Shown here in pieces: positions 9,535 to 18,641 of a stretch of DNA of 64,000 bases. Within the stretch, counting starts at the first letter, position 1; every line of letters starts with the position of its first letter. The translations under genes were made by a program, and so were the position numbers. The DNA is from Paenibacillus sinensis (GTDB lineage Bacteria > Bacillota > Bacilli > Paenibacillales > Paenibacillaceae), in assembly GCF_019904155.1 (NCBI RefSeq), contig NZ_JAHCMB010000198.1, positions 1-64,000 of the forward strand. Reading direction: 5' to 3'. Below the pieces are notes generated by a model that ran no database searches, had not been told where the DNA came from, and was given only the letters and a program-made list of their open reading frames with translations.

Positions 9535-9571
9535 TAAGGCATGAACGTCATATTAGAACGTCCATGCCTTA
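9535..9571 (-). terminator. Hairpin after the sugar-uptake operon
   Basis: Arms TAAGGCATG-A-ACGT and ACGT-C-CATGCCTTA pair around a short loop, 17 bp past the stop codon of the last operon gene. The following minus-strand bases are TTATTAG, a poor U-tract, so termination may be partial or the hairpin may protect the 3' end. Confidence 0.5.
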
Positions 9572-9587
9572 CTAAATCAAGTTACTG

Positions 9588-11255
9588 CTACCCCTCAAAC
9601 CTCAACACAAACCTCATCTTCTCCCATACCCGTTCCCCGGTATGCACGGGATAGACGATCTCCGCCTTCGTGCCGGTATGCAGCAGCACCGGCTCGGGGG
9701 CATCGGCCTCGACGGAGACCGTGAGGCCGGGCAGATTCCACCGGCCCGGCGCGATCTCCACGCCGCTGACGTCCTCGCCGCCGATCTCGAAGACGAGCTC
9801 GACCGGGGTCTCGCTGTGGAATTCCGCGGCGATGTCGAGCCGCCGCTCCGAGGCCTCCGCGTTAAAGGCCATGCCGCGCAGATGCGAGTTCCAGGTCTCG
9901 CCGACAGCCCGGCGGACCATGCGCAGCGTATATCGCTTGCCGTCGCCCGCGAGCCAATGGGCGGTGGCGTTGTGCATCTGCCCGTTCGTGTTCCGGCTGC
10001 CGGACATGCCGCCGATCATCAGCGCCGGGGTGATCCAGGCGCTCGCCGCGCAGACATGGCGGTTATGGCCGGGCAGATCCCGCTCGCACAGCTCCTTGAA
10101 CCTTCTGAAGATGGAACGCTCCCCTTGGGAGGCGCTCAGCTTCATGCGCACGGCCTCCGGCACATCGGTGCCGACCAGGGCGATCATCGGATCATGGCTT
10201 GTCTCGCAATTCACCCCGGTCAAATGCCGGTAATCCTCCCCGAGCGCCAAATACAGGAACACTCCGATGGAGCTGTGCTCGGTGATCTCATTCTCATAGC
10301 TGCGGGCAAAGGGACCGCAGAGATTCTCCAGATTCGGCTCGTAGAAATCGGCGATATCCTCCCACAGGCCATGCTCCATCTCCTGCCCGATTCCCTTGAA
10401 GGAATCGGTCCGGCTGTACCGCCGCCACATCCCCAGCACGGTCAGGTCGACGCCGTAATACGTGCTGGAGTTAAACTCGGCGAACGAGTGAAACTCCCGG
10501 TAATCCTGCAGCAGCCGCATGGCGCCGAGCTCGGCATGCACTGTCCATTCCAGCGACTCATACCGGTGTCCGTAGTAATGCGAGATGAACAGATGCATCA
10601 GCTCGATATTGGTATTCGTAGGAATCGACTGCGACAGGAATCGTTCGAGCGAGGCCGAGACCGTCCGCTGCATGGCACGGTCGATCTCCTCCACCTGCTC
10701 CTTCGGCAGCTTCTCCTCAAAATGCTCCAGAATCAGCGCGAACGTGCATGCAATGAACTCCCGCCAGTTCGGGTCGAAGCTTCTCCACACTCTGGGATAG
10801 ACTTCATCCGCCGCTCTGCGGAACAACTCGAAGAGCTCCGGTTCCTTGAGGCCCGCATACTCAGCAAAACGCCGGTACACCTCATCCATCGCATCCGGAT
10901 TGGCATACCCGTAACCCGGCGGGAAGACTCCCCAGGCCGTATAGCCGGCGGGAGGCCGGGGCCGCTGCGGGGACTGAACGAACGTGCCGTCATAGATTTC
11001 ACCGTCGGCCGTAAGCTGCATGTCCAGCACGCGATCTATGACTTTGACGGCGGTCTCCGCATCCTTCCCTTCATCTCGCAGCAGCAGGCCCAGAGCGTAA
11101 TGGGCGCTTTCTCTTGTCGCATGACACCACTCGCCCTTCACCTCTTCGCAGACCATATATCCTTCCCGGTCAAAATGGGCGTCCATTTCCTTCATCGCCT
11201 GACTGACAAGATACAGCTGTTGTTCCGTCATCTCAAGACGGGGATTGCTTGGCAT
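9588..11255 (-). CDS. Unrecognised 555-aa protein, last gene of the sugar-uptake operon
   Basis: I do not recognise the family. The protein is soluble, without signal peptide. The first about 420 residues are helix-rich with aromatic patches (AWGVFPPGYGYANPDAMDEVYRRF near 108; SFAEFNSSTYYGVDL near 250; EITEHSSIGVFLYLAL near 325). The remainder is predicted beta-rich (GRWNLPGLTVSVEADAPEPV). A helical alpha/alpha barrel followed by a beta-sandwich is the layout of several polysaccharide lyases and glycosidases, and the gene follows an ABC importer and a sugar-type MFS porter, so a role in degrading the imported glycan is a fair guess only. It overlaps the MFS gene by 23 bp and has a GGAAAGGGG ribosome site, indicating translational coupling. 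Confidence 0.6.
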   Translation of the reverse strand: MPSNPRLEMTEQQLYLVSQAMKEMDAHFDREGYMVCEEVKGEWCHATRESAHYALGLLLRDEGKDAETAVKVIDRVLDMQLTADGEIYDGTFVQSPQRPRPPAGYTAWGVFPPGYGYANPDAMDEVYRRFAEYAGLKEPELFELFRRAADEVYPRVWRSFDPNWREFIACTFALILEHFEEKLPKEQVEEIDRAMQRTVSASLERFLSQSIPTNTNIELMHLFISHYYGHRYESLEWTVHAELGAMRLLQDYREFHSFAEFNSSTYYGVDLTVLGMWRRYSRTDSFKGIGQEMEHGLWEDIADFYEPNLENLCGPFARSYENEITEHSSIGVFLYLALGEDYRHLTGVNCETSHDPMIALVGTDVPEAVRMKLSASQGERSIFRRFKELCERDLPGHNRHVCAASAWITPALMIGGMSGSRNTNGQMHNATAHWLAGDGKRYTLRMVRRAVGETWNSHLRGMAFNAEASERRLDIAAEFHSETPVELVFEIGGEDVSGVEIAPGRWNLPGLTVSVEADAPEPVLLHTGTKAEIVYPVHTGERVWEKMRFVLRFEG

Positions 11256-12432
11256 CGGTCATCGCCCCTTTCCTTGTTCTTGTAATGACAAGCAGCAGCA
11301 GCGCGCCTAGCGCGGCGCTGATCGTACAGGACAGGTTCATGGCGGACGGTCCGCCCGCTTCCAGCAAATAGCCGTTCAGCAAATTGCCGAGCATGCCGGC
11401 AAGTCCGGAGAAGACGATCGACAGAATGCTCTGCCCGGTCGTGCGCAATTCCTCCGGCACGATCCGCACCATGAATTCCACCGCCGTCACGTACAGGAGA
11501 CCGAAGGACAGGCCTTGCAGCACCTGCACGCCTACCATCACGGACGGAACCGGGAACATGAACTGGATGCCCCAACGCAAAATATAGGCGAGTGCTCCGA
11601 GAAGCATCGTTTTTTCCACACCGAAGAGCCTGATGATATACGCCGACAGGAACATGGAGGGAACATTGGAGAAAGCGGCAATCATCAGGGCGATGCCCGA
11701 CCATTGGTAGCTGCCGCCTGCCATCTGGAATACCACCACAAAATAGGTGTTAAACGCAGTCAACGTTTGATTGATGAGCAGGCAGGCGAGCAGAAACAGC
11801 AGCACCGTCTTATTGTACAGCAGCCCGGACAGTCCGCCGGAGAAGCTCTTGGTCTTGACCTTGATCTCCGACTGCTTGGGAAAGCCGAGAATGATGAGAA
11901 TTCCAATTACGGTGAACAAGAGAAACGGGATGCCCAGATATTTCGGCGCATAGGCCGCAACGAACGACCCTGCGATATAACCTCCGAACGCGTTCCCGAT
12001 GCTCTGGAAGCAGCGGATCGTTCCATAAGATGAGCCTGCGGCATAAGCCGCCGTTACAGCGTAGGCGTCACTCACCGGGGCTAGCGGCGCGGTAAAAGCA
12101 ATATAGATCATATAGCTCATAATCATCAGCGTAACTGACGGCAATTGGAACAGCAGAGCGGCGATAGCCGGAACACCCAGACTCAATATGAGAATCAGCT
12201 TGGTCATGCGGTACTTGTCCGCCATTCTTCCCCAGAACAACTGGGCGGCGATAACAAGAAACGAGGAGACCGCCATAATCATGCCCACCCGGTCCCGGTT
12301 CAAGCCCTGATCGATAAAAATGGTGCTGATATACGGATTCAGCAGGCCTCCGGCCAACCCGGTCAGCAGATAAAATCCCCGCAGGCGAAACAAAACGCTA
12401 GTTAAGCCTTTCAGCCGTGTCGGCCTTGTCAT
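11233..12432 (-). CDS. MFS transporter, probable oligosaccharide or glycoside porter
   Basis: A 399-aa integral membrane protein with about 12 hydrophobic segments and the MFS loop 2-3 signature WGRMADKYRMTK. It resembles the MFS_1-like/LacY-type sugar:proton symporters (inference from general pattern). AAGG precedes the ATG by 8 bases; a GTG three codons upstream is less well placed. It lies 26 bp behind the second ABC permease, so ABC and secondary transport for probably related substrates share one transcript. It could instead export a breakdown product. Confidence 0.8.
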   Translation of the reverse strand: MTRPTRLKGLTSVLFRLRGFYLLTGLAGGLLNPYISTIFIDQGLNRDRVGMIMAVSSFLVIAAQLFWGRMADKYRMTKLILILSLGVPAIAALLFQLPSVTLMIMSYMIYIAFTAPLAPVSDAYAVTAAYAAGSSYGTIRCFQSIGNAFGGYIAGSFVAAYAPKYLGIPFLLFTVIGILIILGFPKQSEIKVKTKSFSGGLSGLLYNKTVLLFLLACLLINQTLTAFNTYFVVVFQMAGGSYQWSGIALMIAAFSNVPSMFLSAYIIRLFGVEKTMLLGALAYILRWGIQFMFPVPSVMVGVQVLQGLSFGLLYVTAVEFMVRIVPEELRTTGQSILSIVFSGLAGMLGNLLNGYLLEAGGPSAMNLSCTISAALGALLLLVITRTRKGAMTDAKQSPS

Positions 12433-12458
12433 TATGCACACCTTCTATTTGACATTCA

Positions 12459-13331
12459 TTATCCTTTCACTGCGCCAACCATAGTTCCGTTCACGAAGTA
12501 ACGCTGCAGCCACGGATACACAAGCAGAATCGGAATGGTTGCAAAGATAACGCTTGCCGCTTTAATCCCTTCCGGCAAAACCTTGAACATGCCGACCCCT
12601 TCGCTGCGCATCAGATCGCTGGCCTGGGCATTGCTCACAATCTGGTACAGCTTCAGCTGCAGCGGATACAGCTCGGGCTTCGTGATGTACATGAGCGTAT
12701 CCTGAAATCCGTTCCACCGGTTCACGGCATAGAACAGGCTGAGCGTGGCCAGTACCGGAGCGGACAGCGGAAGGATGACGTTCCACAGCGTTCTGAAGTG
12801 ATTGCTTCCATCGATTTCGGCCGCTTCCTCCAGCGATTCCGGAATGCCTTTGAAGAAGGTAATCAGAATGATGAGGTAGAACGGGCTGATCAGATTCGGC
12901 AGTACGAGCGACCAGGTGGTGTTGACCAGTCCCAGATCACGGATGAGCAAATATTCCGGAATCATGCCGCCGCTGAAGAACATCGTAATGACGATAATGA
13001 GCATGAACAGGCTTTTCCAGCGCAGACTCGATTTCGCAAGCGGGTATGCCGCCAGAATCGTCATCAGCATACTGGAAACGGTTGTGACCAGCGTAAGGAA
13101 GATCGTGTAGGCGAGCGAGCGCAGCATGGAGCTGTCGCCGAATACCTGCTTGTACGCTTCAAAGGTAATCTCCATCGGGAACAGCGTGACTTTGCCCGAC
13201 ATGATCGACCGGGATGAACTGAGGGATATTGCAATAATATGGAAGAAAGGTGCAATGCAAATCACTACGGCCAACGTAATGAGTACGATATTCGAAATAT
13301 CGAATAGGCGATTGGCATGTTTTTCACTCAT
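12459..13331 (-). CDS. Carbohydrate ABC transporter permease (LplC/YtcP type)
   Basis: A 290-aa inner-membrane permease with six hydrophobic segments. It carries the EAA loop (EEAAEIDGSNHFRTLWNVILPL) that docks the ATPase. Family CUT1 permeases of this kind take up oligosaccharides with a shared MsmX-type ATPase encoded elsewhere; no ATPase gene is in this operon. The start ATG has GGAG 8 bases upstream; the earlier GTG in frame is too close. It follows the LplB-type permease by 33 bp. Confidence 0.9.
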   Translation of the reverse strand: MSEKHANRLFDISNIVLITLAVVICIAPFFHIIAISLSSSRSIMSGKVTLFPMEITFEAYKQVFGDSSMLRSLAYTIFLTLVTTVSSMLMTILAAYPLAKSSLRWKSLFMLIIVITMFFSGGMIPEYLLIRDLGLVNTTWSLVLPNLISPFYLIILITFFKGIPESLEEAAEIDGSNHFRTLWNVILPLSAPVLATLSLFYAVNRWNGFQDTLMYITKPELYPLQLKLYQIVSNAQASDLMRSEGVGMFKVLPEGIKAASVIFATIPILLVYPWLQRYFVNGTMVGAVKG

Positions 13332-13364
13332 GAATCCCACTCCCTGTATCTCTATTAGCTGTCT

Positions 13365-14267
13365 TTAGATAATGCCGTCGCCCGTCAGTCTCTTCGACGC
13401 GAAGTTCGCGATCAGCAGGAAGATCAGCCCGACAACCGCCTGGAACAAGCCGACAACCGTCGCAATCGTATACTGTCCGGACTCGATGCCCATTCGGTAC
13501 ACAAAGGTGCTGAGAACATCCGAATAGTCGCGAACCGCCATATTGCCGATAACGTAAGGACGTTCGAAGCCGATGCTGATCATGTTACCAAGCTGGATAA
13601 TGAGCAGAGTCACAATCGTGGTCTTCAATCCCGGAATCGAGATGTTCCAGATGCGCTGGAAGCGGTTCGCGCCGTCGATCTCGGCCGCTTCGAACAATTC
13701 GCGGTTAATGCCGGTCAGAGCGGCCAGATACAGAATGGTTCCCCAGCCTGCGCTCTGCCAGACGCCTGTGATGAGATAGGTGACCAGCCAGCTCTGTTTT
13801 TCCGTGAGAAAAGGAATGGCATCCATGCCAAACGCTCCAAGCAGATTGTTGATCATGCCGGATTGGGTGCCGAACACCTGATAGACGATACCGCCGATGA
13901 TCACCCAGGAAATAAAGTGCGGAATGTACAGAATGGTCTGCGACAGACGCTTGAACCAGTTGATATTCAGTTCATAGAGCATAATGGCGAGGATCAACGG
14001 GGCCGGAAAGGAAACCAGCAGATCCAGAAAGTTCAGCATCAGCGTATTGCGCAGTGTTTTGAAGAACTCCTGATTGTTAAATACTTCACGGAATCCGTCC
14101 AGGCCGATCCACTTGCTGCCGGAAATGCCCTGGAAGAAGTTGAAATCCTTGAACGCGATCTGCACGCCGTACATCGGGCCGTATTTGAAGATGAAGAAAT
14201 AAATCAGGGGGAACAGCAGCATGGCATACAGCCGCCAGTATCTCTTGTAGTAAATGCTCGCTCTCAC
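13365..14267 (-). CDS. Carbohydrate ABC transporter permease (LplB type)
   Basis: A 300-aa six-segment permease, partner of the preceding entry in a heterodimeric CUT1 importer. The EAA loop reads FEAAEIDGANRFQRIWNISIPG. It begins with GTG, supported by GGAGG 8 bases upstream. The N-terminus (YAMLLFPLIYFFIFKYGPMYG) is typical of LplB proteins. It lies 98 bp downstream of the solute-binding protein gene, a gap that often carries a processing or attenuation hairpin keeping binding-protein mRNA in excess. I did not identify a clear one here. Confidence 0.9.
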   Translation of the reverse strand: MRASIYYKRYWRLYAMLLFPLIYFFIFKYGPMYGVQIAFKDFNFFQGISGSKWIGLDGFREVFNNQEFFKTLRNTLMLNFLDLLVSFPAPLILAIMLYELNINWFKRLSQTILYIPHFISWVIIGGIVYQVFGTQSGMINNLLGAFGMDAIPFLTEKQSWLVTYLITGVWQSAGWGTILYLAALTGINRELFEAAEIDGANRFQRIWNISIPGLKTTIVTLLIIQLGNMISIGFERPYVIGNMAVRDYSDVLSTFVYRMGIESGQYTIATVVGLFQAVVGLIFLLIANFASKRLTGDGII

Positions 14268-14365
14268 GGGGGACGCCTCCTTCTTGAACGGTCCTTAAGG
14301 GCTGACTGCCTGATTCGCGGGCGCCAGCCCCGCCGGACTTGAACTTTAGAACTTTAGATCATTCC

Positions 14366-15976
14366 TTACTTCTTAATCATTTCGTTGTAGACTTTCGTGC
14401 GCTCATCCTGGATGGCCTGTCCGCCGCCCGCCATGTATTCCTTCATCAGCGAGTCGTAGGTGCTGTCAAATTTGTCGGTGCTGACCATGGTCGCCTTGAC
14501 GACGATTTCTTTATATTTGCTCTCGAGGCCGCTGCCGTACTTCGATTCGGCTTCGATCGGCACCGGCATAACGACCGGCTCGATCTTGTTCGTGTTGGAG
14601 ATTTCGACAGACGTTCTCATCAGATCCTGATATTCTTCCGGAACCTGGCGGATATAGGCTTCGGCATTGCTCTTGTCATCGCCGATATATTTGCCGTTCA
14701 CGATGATCGCCATATCGCCGTAGTTGTACAACCGGTCGGAAATTTCCTGCGGGGCATCGGCCTTCGCTACCGGGATACCGTCAACCATGGTGTAGTTCTC
14801 GCCTTCCACGCCATTTTGCATGAAGAACAGGTTGTTGCCCGAGGCCATCCAGTCGAGATATTTGATCGCCTCTACCGCATGCTTGCTCGATTTCGGGATC
14901 ATGATGTACATAGCATTCGGCGTGTAGCCTGGCTTAGCCGTTACTCCTTCGGAATTTGTATAGAGATCGATCGGCGTCAGCTTCGCACCTGCCACATTCG
15001 TCTCAAGGTTCTTGTTCGTGTTGTTGTATTCAAAATACAGCTCGCCCGCATCTTCCGTATAAGCGCCGACCAGTCCGTTCTGCACGTCCTGCCACAGCTG
15101 CTTCTTGTCTTCATCGAGCGCAAAATCCTTGCTGATCAATCCTGCGTTGTACAGTTTATTCATATAGCGCAGGCCTTCCTTGAAGCCGGGCAGCAGAATC
15201 GGATCGTCGCCTGAGCCGAGCTTCTGCGTCAAGGTATATTTCTGTTCCTCGGTAAGCGGCTCAATGAAGGACCAGAGCAGCGGCTCGAACTGCGCCGGAG
15301 CGATGCTCATGCCGAGCGGAATGACTTTGCCGCCCGTCTTGCCGGGGTCTTTCTCCTTGAACGCTACGAGCGTGTTGTACAGCTCTTCAGCCGTCTTCGG
15401 CACCGGCAGATTCAATGCGTCCAGCCAGTCCTGACGGATGTAGGAAGCATATTTGCCAAGCACGAGGCGTCTTCCGGGAATCGACAGCTGAGCGCCGTCC
15501 ACCTGGCCGTAAGCCAGCGTGTCTTCGCCCAGGAACTTCTTCAGATTGGGGCCGTACTCATCGAGCAGCTTCGTCACATCCGTCAACCCGCCTTGGGTCG
15601 CATAGCGGTAGAACGTACCGGAATCATAGGTGAACACAATGTCGGGAACGTCGTTGGCGCTCGCCATCATCACGTTCAGCTTCTGCGTCTCTTCGGAGCG
15701 GGGAACCGGTACATACTCCACATCGATGTTGTTCGGGGTGCCGAATTTCTCCTGCACGTAGTTCGTCATATAGTTGTCGCTGATCGTCATCCCCGAAGGA
15801 GAGTTGCCCCGGTCGAAGACTTCTACTTTCAGCTTAACCTTCTCCGACGAACCGCCGTTGGCTTCAGTCGCCGAATCCTCCGACTTGGAACACGCGGATA
15901 ATAATAAGGATGCGCTCAAAGTCAAAGGAACCATCATCTTCGTAACCTGCTTGAACCTGCTCTTGCGTTGTACCAT
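14366..15976 (-). CDS. Extracellular solute-binding lipoprotein (LplA type) of sugar ABC importer
   Basis: A 536-aa lipoprotein. The lipobox LLSAC at residues 25-29 gives lipidation at Cys29, anchoring it to the outer face of the membrane, where it captures the oligosaccharide and delivers it to the two permeases. The long form (over 500 aa) and motifs such as GYTPNAMYIMIPKSSKHAVEA fit LplA-like proteins common in Paenibacillus. GGGGAG precedes the ATG. It is the first gene of the transport operon, directly downstream of its probable AraC sensor. The substrate cannot be deduced. Confidence 0.9.
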   Translation of the reverse strand: MVQRKSRFKQVTKMMVPLTLSASLLLSACSKSEDSATEANGGSSEKVKLKVEVFDRGNSPSGMTISDNYMTNYVQEKFGTPNNIDVEYVPVPRSEETQKLNVMMASANDVPDIVFTYDSGTFYRYATQGGLTDVTKLLDEYGPNLKKFLGEDTLAYGQVDGAQLSIPGRRLVLGKYASYIRQDWLDALNLPVPKTAEELYNTLVAFKEKDPGKTGGKVIPLGMSIAPAQFEPLLWSFIEPLTEEQKYTLTQKLGSGDDPILLPGFKEGLRYMNKLYNAGLISKDFALDEDKKQLWQDVQNGLVGAYTEDAGELYFEYNNTNKNLETNVAGAKLTPIDLYTNSEGVTAKPGYTPNAMYIMIPKSSKHAVEAIKYLDWMASGNNLFFMQNGVEGENYTMVDGIPVAKADAPQEISDRLYNYGDMAIIVNGKYIGDDKSNAEAYIRQVPEEYQDLMRTSVEISNTNKIEPVVMPVPIEAESKYGSGLESKYKEIVVKATMVSTDKFDSTYDSLMKEYMAGGGQAIQDERTKVYNEMIKK

Positions 15977-16057
15977 GCCACTACACTCCCCTATCCGATT
16001 GTTTGTTTGTCTGTCTGTCCCGGCTGCCGCCTGTCACGGCGCATTCGGAATATCCAC

Positions 16058-16087
16058 AGTATGGAGTCTCACATGAAAAAGGATCAA
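16058..16087 (-). promoter_or_regulatory. Possible promoter of the sugar ABC operon
   Basis: TTGATC (16087-16082) and CATACT (16063-16058) on the minus strand are 18 bases apart and about 80 bp upstream of the binding-protein start. Both hexamers are imperfect, as expected for an activator-dependent promoter. Tentative. Confidence 0.35.
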
Positions 16088-16158
16088 TAAACTTGTTTTC
16101 CGCCGCTAAACCGGAATGAACGTCACTATTCATGACGCAATAAATCGATTTTAAGCAA

Positions 16159-16202
16159 TAAACCGAAAAAAATCGCATAATCACGCGGTTTTTTTCGGTT
16201 TA
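16159..16202. terminator. Bidirectional terminator behind the AraC sensor gene
   Basis: An 18-bp inverted repeat (TAAACCGAAAAAAATCGC against GCGGTTTTTTTCGGTTTA, one wobble pair, 8-nt loop). T-rich arms on both strands make it work either way. It separates the regulator gene from the ABC operon it probably controls. Confidence 0.8.
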
Positions 16203-16277
16203 TGTAATATTATATAACATGATAATGAGAGGGTTATCCGGGCTTATTAGCTGAAATCCGTCTCCGATTCAAGGCGG

Positions 16278-18515
16278 TTAACCGGCATTTTGCCTCCGGA
16301 ATTCGCCCGGCGTCATGCCTGTCACACGCTTGAACATCCGTCCGAACGTAATGGAGTTGGAGTAGCCCACAAGCGTAGCAATCTCCTGCTGCTGCATTTC
16401 GGACTCTACAAGCAGGCGCTTCGCCTTTCCGATTCGCAGCTGCTGAACGAAGTCGCCGAAGTTCTCGCCGAATGCCTCCTTGAAGAGCTGGCTTACATTT
16501 TTCCCGCTCAACTGGAACCGGTCGCTTAAGTGCTTCAAAGACAAATCCGGGTCATCGAAATGCGCCATGATATATTCGCGGATTTCAAGCATGGTCGAAT
16601 GGAAGCCGCCGCCCTCATAGATCGCGACATACTCCCCATAGGCGGCATGTAAAATCTCCTGCACCTCATCCTGCAGCGCAGTCAGATTGTCGAACTTCAG
16701 CCGGGCTCCCGGTTCGCTACCGCCGTTCCACAGGGATGAGGTATCGTCCAGAACGAGTATCCCTTCCCCCGCTTTCTTCTGAATCCATTTCATCAGCGAT
16801 CCGATCATCATATAGATCGTCTGGTCGTTCATGCTCTGCGATTGGAACTGCTCGAAGAGGAGCTCCACCTTGCCGGACCAGCCTTCATTGCGCAGCTGGA
16901 ACATTTCCGCAATCTCCGTGACCGCCGGCCAGAGCTGCACCCACTTCTGGTCCGCTTCTTCTTGAATGCGGTCTGCGAAAATGACGGTCGCACTGCGCCG
17001 GGTCAGCCGGTAATCCAGCGCTTCCTTGGCTGCCTGGTAGGAACGCGGAACGTCCCGCCACTGCTGGAAGGCATACCCTGCCCCGAACGTGAAGGCAAGA
17101 TCAAACTGGCCCTTCACCCAGTCATGGCATTTACCGGTCAGCGCAATAATGCCGGCTTCCGAATACGGGCTGCTTCCGGTCGGAGCAATAATGCCCAGAC
17201 GGTTCCCGTAAATCCATTCGCACCAGGAAGGCGACTCCTCGCTGCTGAAGAAGTCCAGCAGCATATTTTGCAGCGCAAGCCGGACCAGGGATTGTCCCTC
17301 CGCATCCAGATTCAAGCTCTCAAGCTCGATATCCGCAACGAGGAACAGCTTGTACTGGTCTACGCTCTCCTCCTGAAGCAGAGGAATCTGCTCCCGCCAG
17401 AAGTCATCGAACTCGGTGACGGAGCCTTCGATCAGATCGATCAAGAGCTGCCGCTTCCTCGTCAGCAGATTGTCTCGGCTCTCCCGCTCATACTGCTTCA
17501 TCTGGTCGGTCAAATCCTCCAGCGCATGCTCGATGAACCGTACATCGCCTTCCTCCGTCTTGTTCAGGGCGGACTTCAGCTGGATCGTCTCGAGCTTGTT
17601 CAGAATGAGGGCGATCGGCTTGTAATTCCGTTTGGAGATATACACGACGTAAATTGTGCTGAGCACAACCACCGCCACACCGACCACGATCCAGGTGTAG
17701 GAGATCAGCTCGAACCACTGAAAGAACTGCCCGGATTTGATGCCGCTGCGGATCGTCCAGCTTGTATTGTCAATCGGTTGCTGCGCGAGAAAGACAATCT
17801 TGCTCCGGTCCTCTTCACTCTGCACGGTCTTCTCTGACGTCAGCACGACCCGCCCGTCCCGGTCCACAACATCCAGATAAGTGAGATTCCGGTTCTTGCC
17901 CATCTGGATATCATTCGCGAAGCCTTCGACATTCACATTGATGACGGCGAGGCCGTCCTGGCCGAACGGAATCGGCAGACGCTTCACCAGCGAAATCACC
18001 GGGATCTGCCGGTCATCGTAGTAGCTCGGAACAGTGCGGACTTCCGACCACTCTTCCGTATTCAGGGAACCGGCCAGTTGGCGCTTCAGAAAGTCGCGGT
18101 CGTAGAACTGGCTGATCTCGGATTTGCCGTCCGACATAATAACCAGTCCGTCGCTGGCCCGGTACAAATAGATCGATTGAATGAGAGAATAATCATTCTT
18201 CAGCGAGCGGAGGGAGGAGGCGACTTCATACAGCTGGATATCCTCCTGCCGCGAGGTTGACTTGCCGTCCAGAAAGTCCATAACGCCGTCATTCAGCGTG
18301 AACTCCTTCAGGAACGCCTGCTCCACCTCATCGAGGGAGCCGACGATCATCTCCGAAATGTATTTGGCAAAAATCTCATTGGCCCGCTCGGTCTCCCGCC
18401 GGGAAATGTCCGAAACCGTGACCATCCCGATCAGCACGATCACCGTGATCGTTAACAGAAAAATCGGAAAATAGGACAGAAGCTGTTTTTGATACCAATT
18501 TTTCACCCGTTCCAC
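16278..18515 (-). CDS. Membrane sensor / AraC-family transcriptional regulator
   Basis: A 745-aa one-component regulator of the Paenibacillus YesN/AraC sensor type. A transmembrane segment lies at about 14-34, then an extracytoplasmic dCache-like sensing region (about 35-270), a second membrane segment (about 275-297), a cytoplasmic helical linker, and a C-terminal AraC double helix-turn-helix (about 640-745; SLKHLSDRFQLSGKNVSQLFKEAF, then IATLVGYSNSITFGRMFKRVTGMTPGEFR). It probably senses the sugar bound outside and activates the adjacent ABC operon. The start is uncertain: GTG at 18513-18515, or GTG three codons later with AGAGGTGG upstream. Confidence 0.85.
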   Translation of the reverse strand: MERVKNWYQKQLLSYFPIFLLTITVIVLIGMVTVSDISRRETERANEIFAKYISEMIVGSLDEVEQAFLKEFTLNDGVMDFLDGKSTSRQEDIQLYEVASSLRSLKNDYSLIQSIYLYRASDGLVIMSDGKSEISQFYDRDFLKRQLAGSLNTEEWSEVRTVPSYYDDRQIPVISLVKRLPIPFGQDGLAVINVNVEGFANDIQMGKNRNLTYLDVVDRDGRVVLTSEKTVQSEEDRSKIVFLAQQPIDNTSWTIRSGIKSGQFFQWFELISYTWIVVGVAVVVLSTIYVVYISKRNYKPIALILNKLETIQLKSALNKTEEGDVRFIEHALEDLTDQMKQYERESRDNLLTRKRQLLIDLIEGSVTEFDDFWREQIPLLQEESVDQYKLFLVADIELESLNLDAEGQSLVRLALQNMLLDFFSSEESPSWCEWIYGNRLGIIAPTGSSPYSEAGIIALTGKCHDWVKGQFDLAFTFGAGYAFQQWRDVPRSYQAAKEALDYRLTRRSATVIFADRIQEEADQKWVQLWPAVTEIAEMFQLRNEGWSGKVELLFEQFQSQSMNDQTIYMMIGSLMKWIQKKAGEGILVLDDTSSLWNGGSEPGARLKFDNLTALQDEVQEILHAAYGEYVAIYEGGGFHSTMLEIREYIMAHFDDPDLSLKHLSDRFQLSGKNVSQLFKEAFGENFGDFVQQLRIGKAKRLLVESEMQQQEIATLVGYSNSITFGRMFKRVTGMTPGEFRRQNAG

Positions 18516-18564
18516 CTCTGTCAGTTCATCTGTTTAATGGTTAAATATTTAGAAACAATGATAA

Positions 18565-18591
18565 AGGGATTGCCCGGTTTGGGCAATCCCT
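18565..18591 (-). terminator. Terminator behind the diguanylate cyclase gene
   Basis: An 11-bp stem (AGGGATTGCCC with GGGCAATCCCT, 5-nt loop) lies 50 bp past the cyclase stop codon. Flanking TTTAT (minus) and CTCTTT (plus) are moderate U-tracts. Confidence 0.65.
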
Positions 18592-18641
18592 CTTTGTCGA
18601 TCCTTTTTCCCCCAGAAGCATAGGGAGACATGGAAATCATC

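Noticed and set aside
9642..11285. 547-codon plus-strand frame opposite the last sugar-operon gene
   Set aside because: Arg/His/Leu-rich shadow frame; the minus-strand gene has the ribosome site, operon position and protein-like composition.
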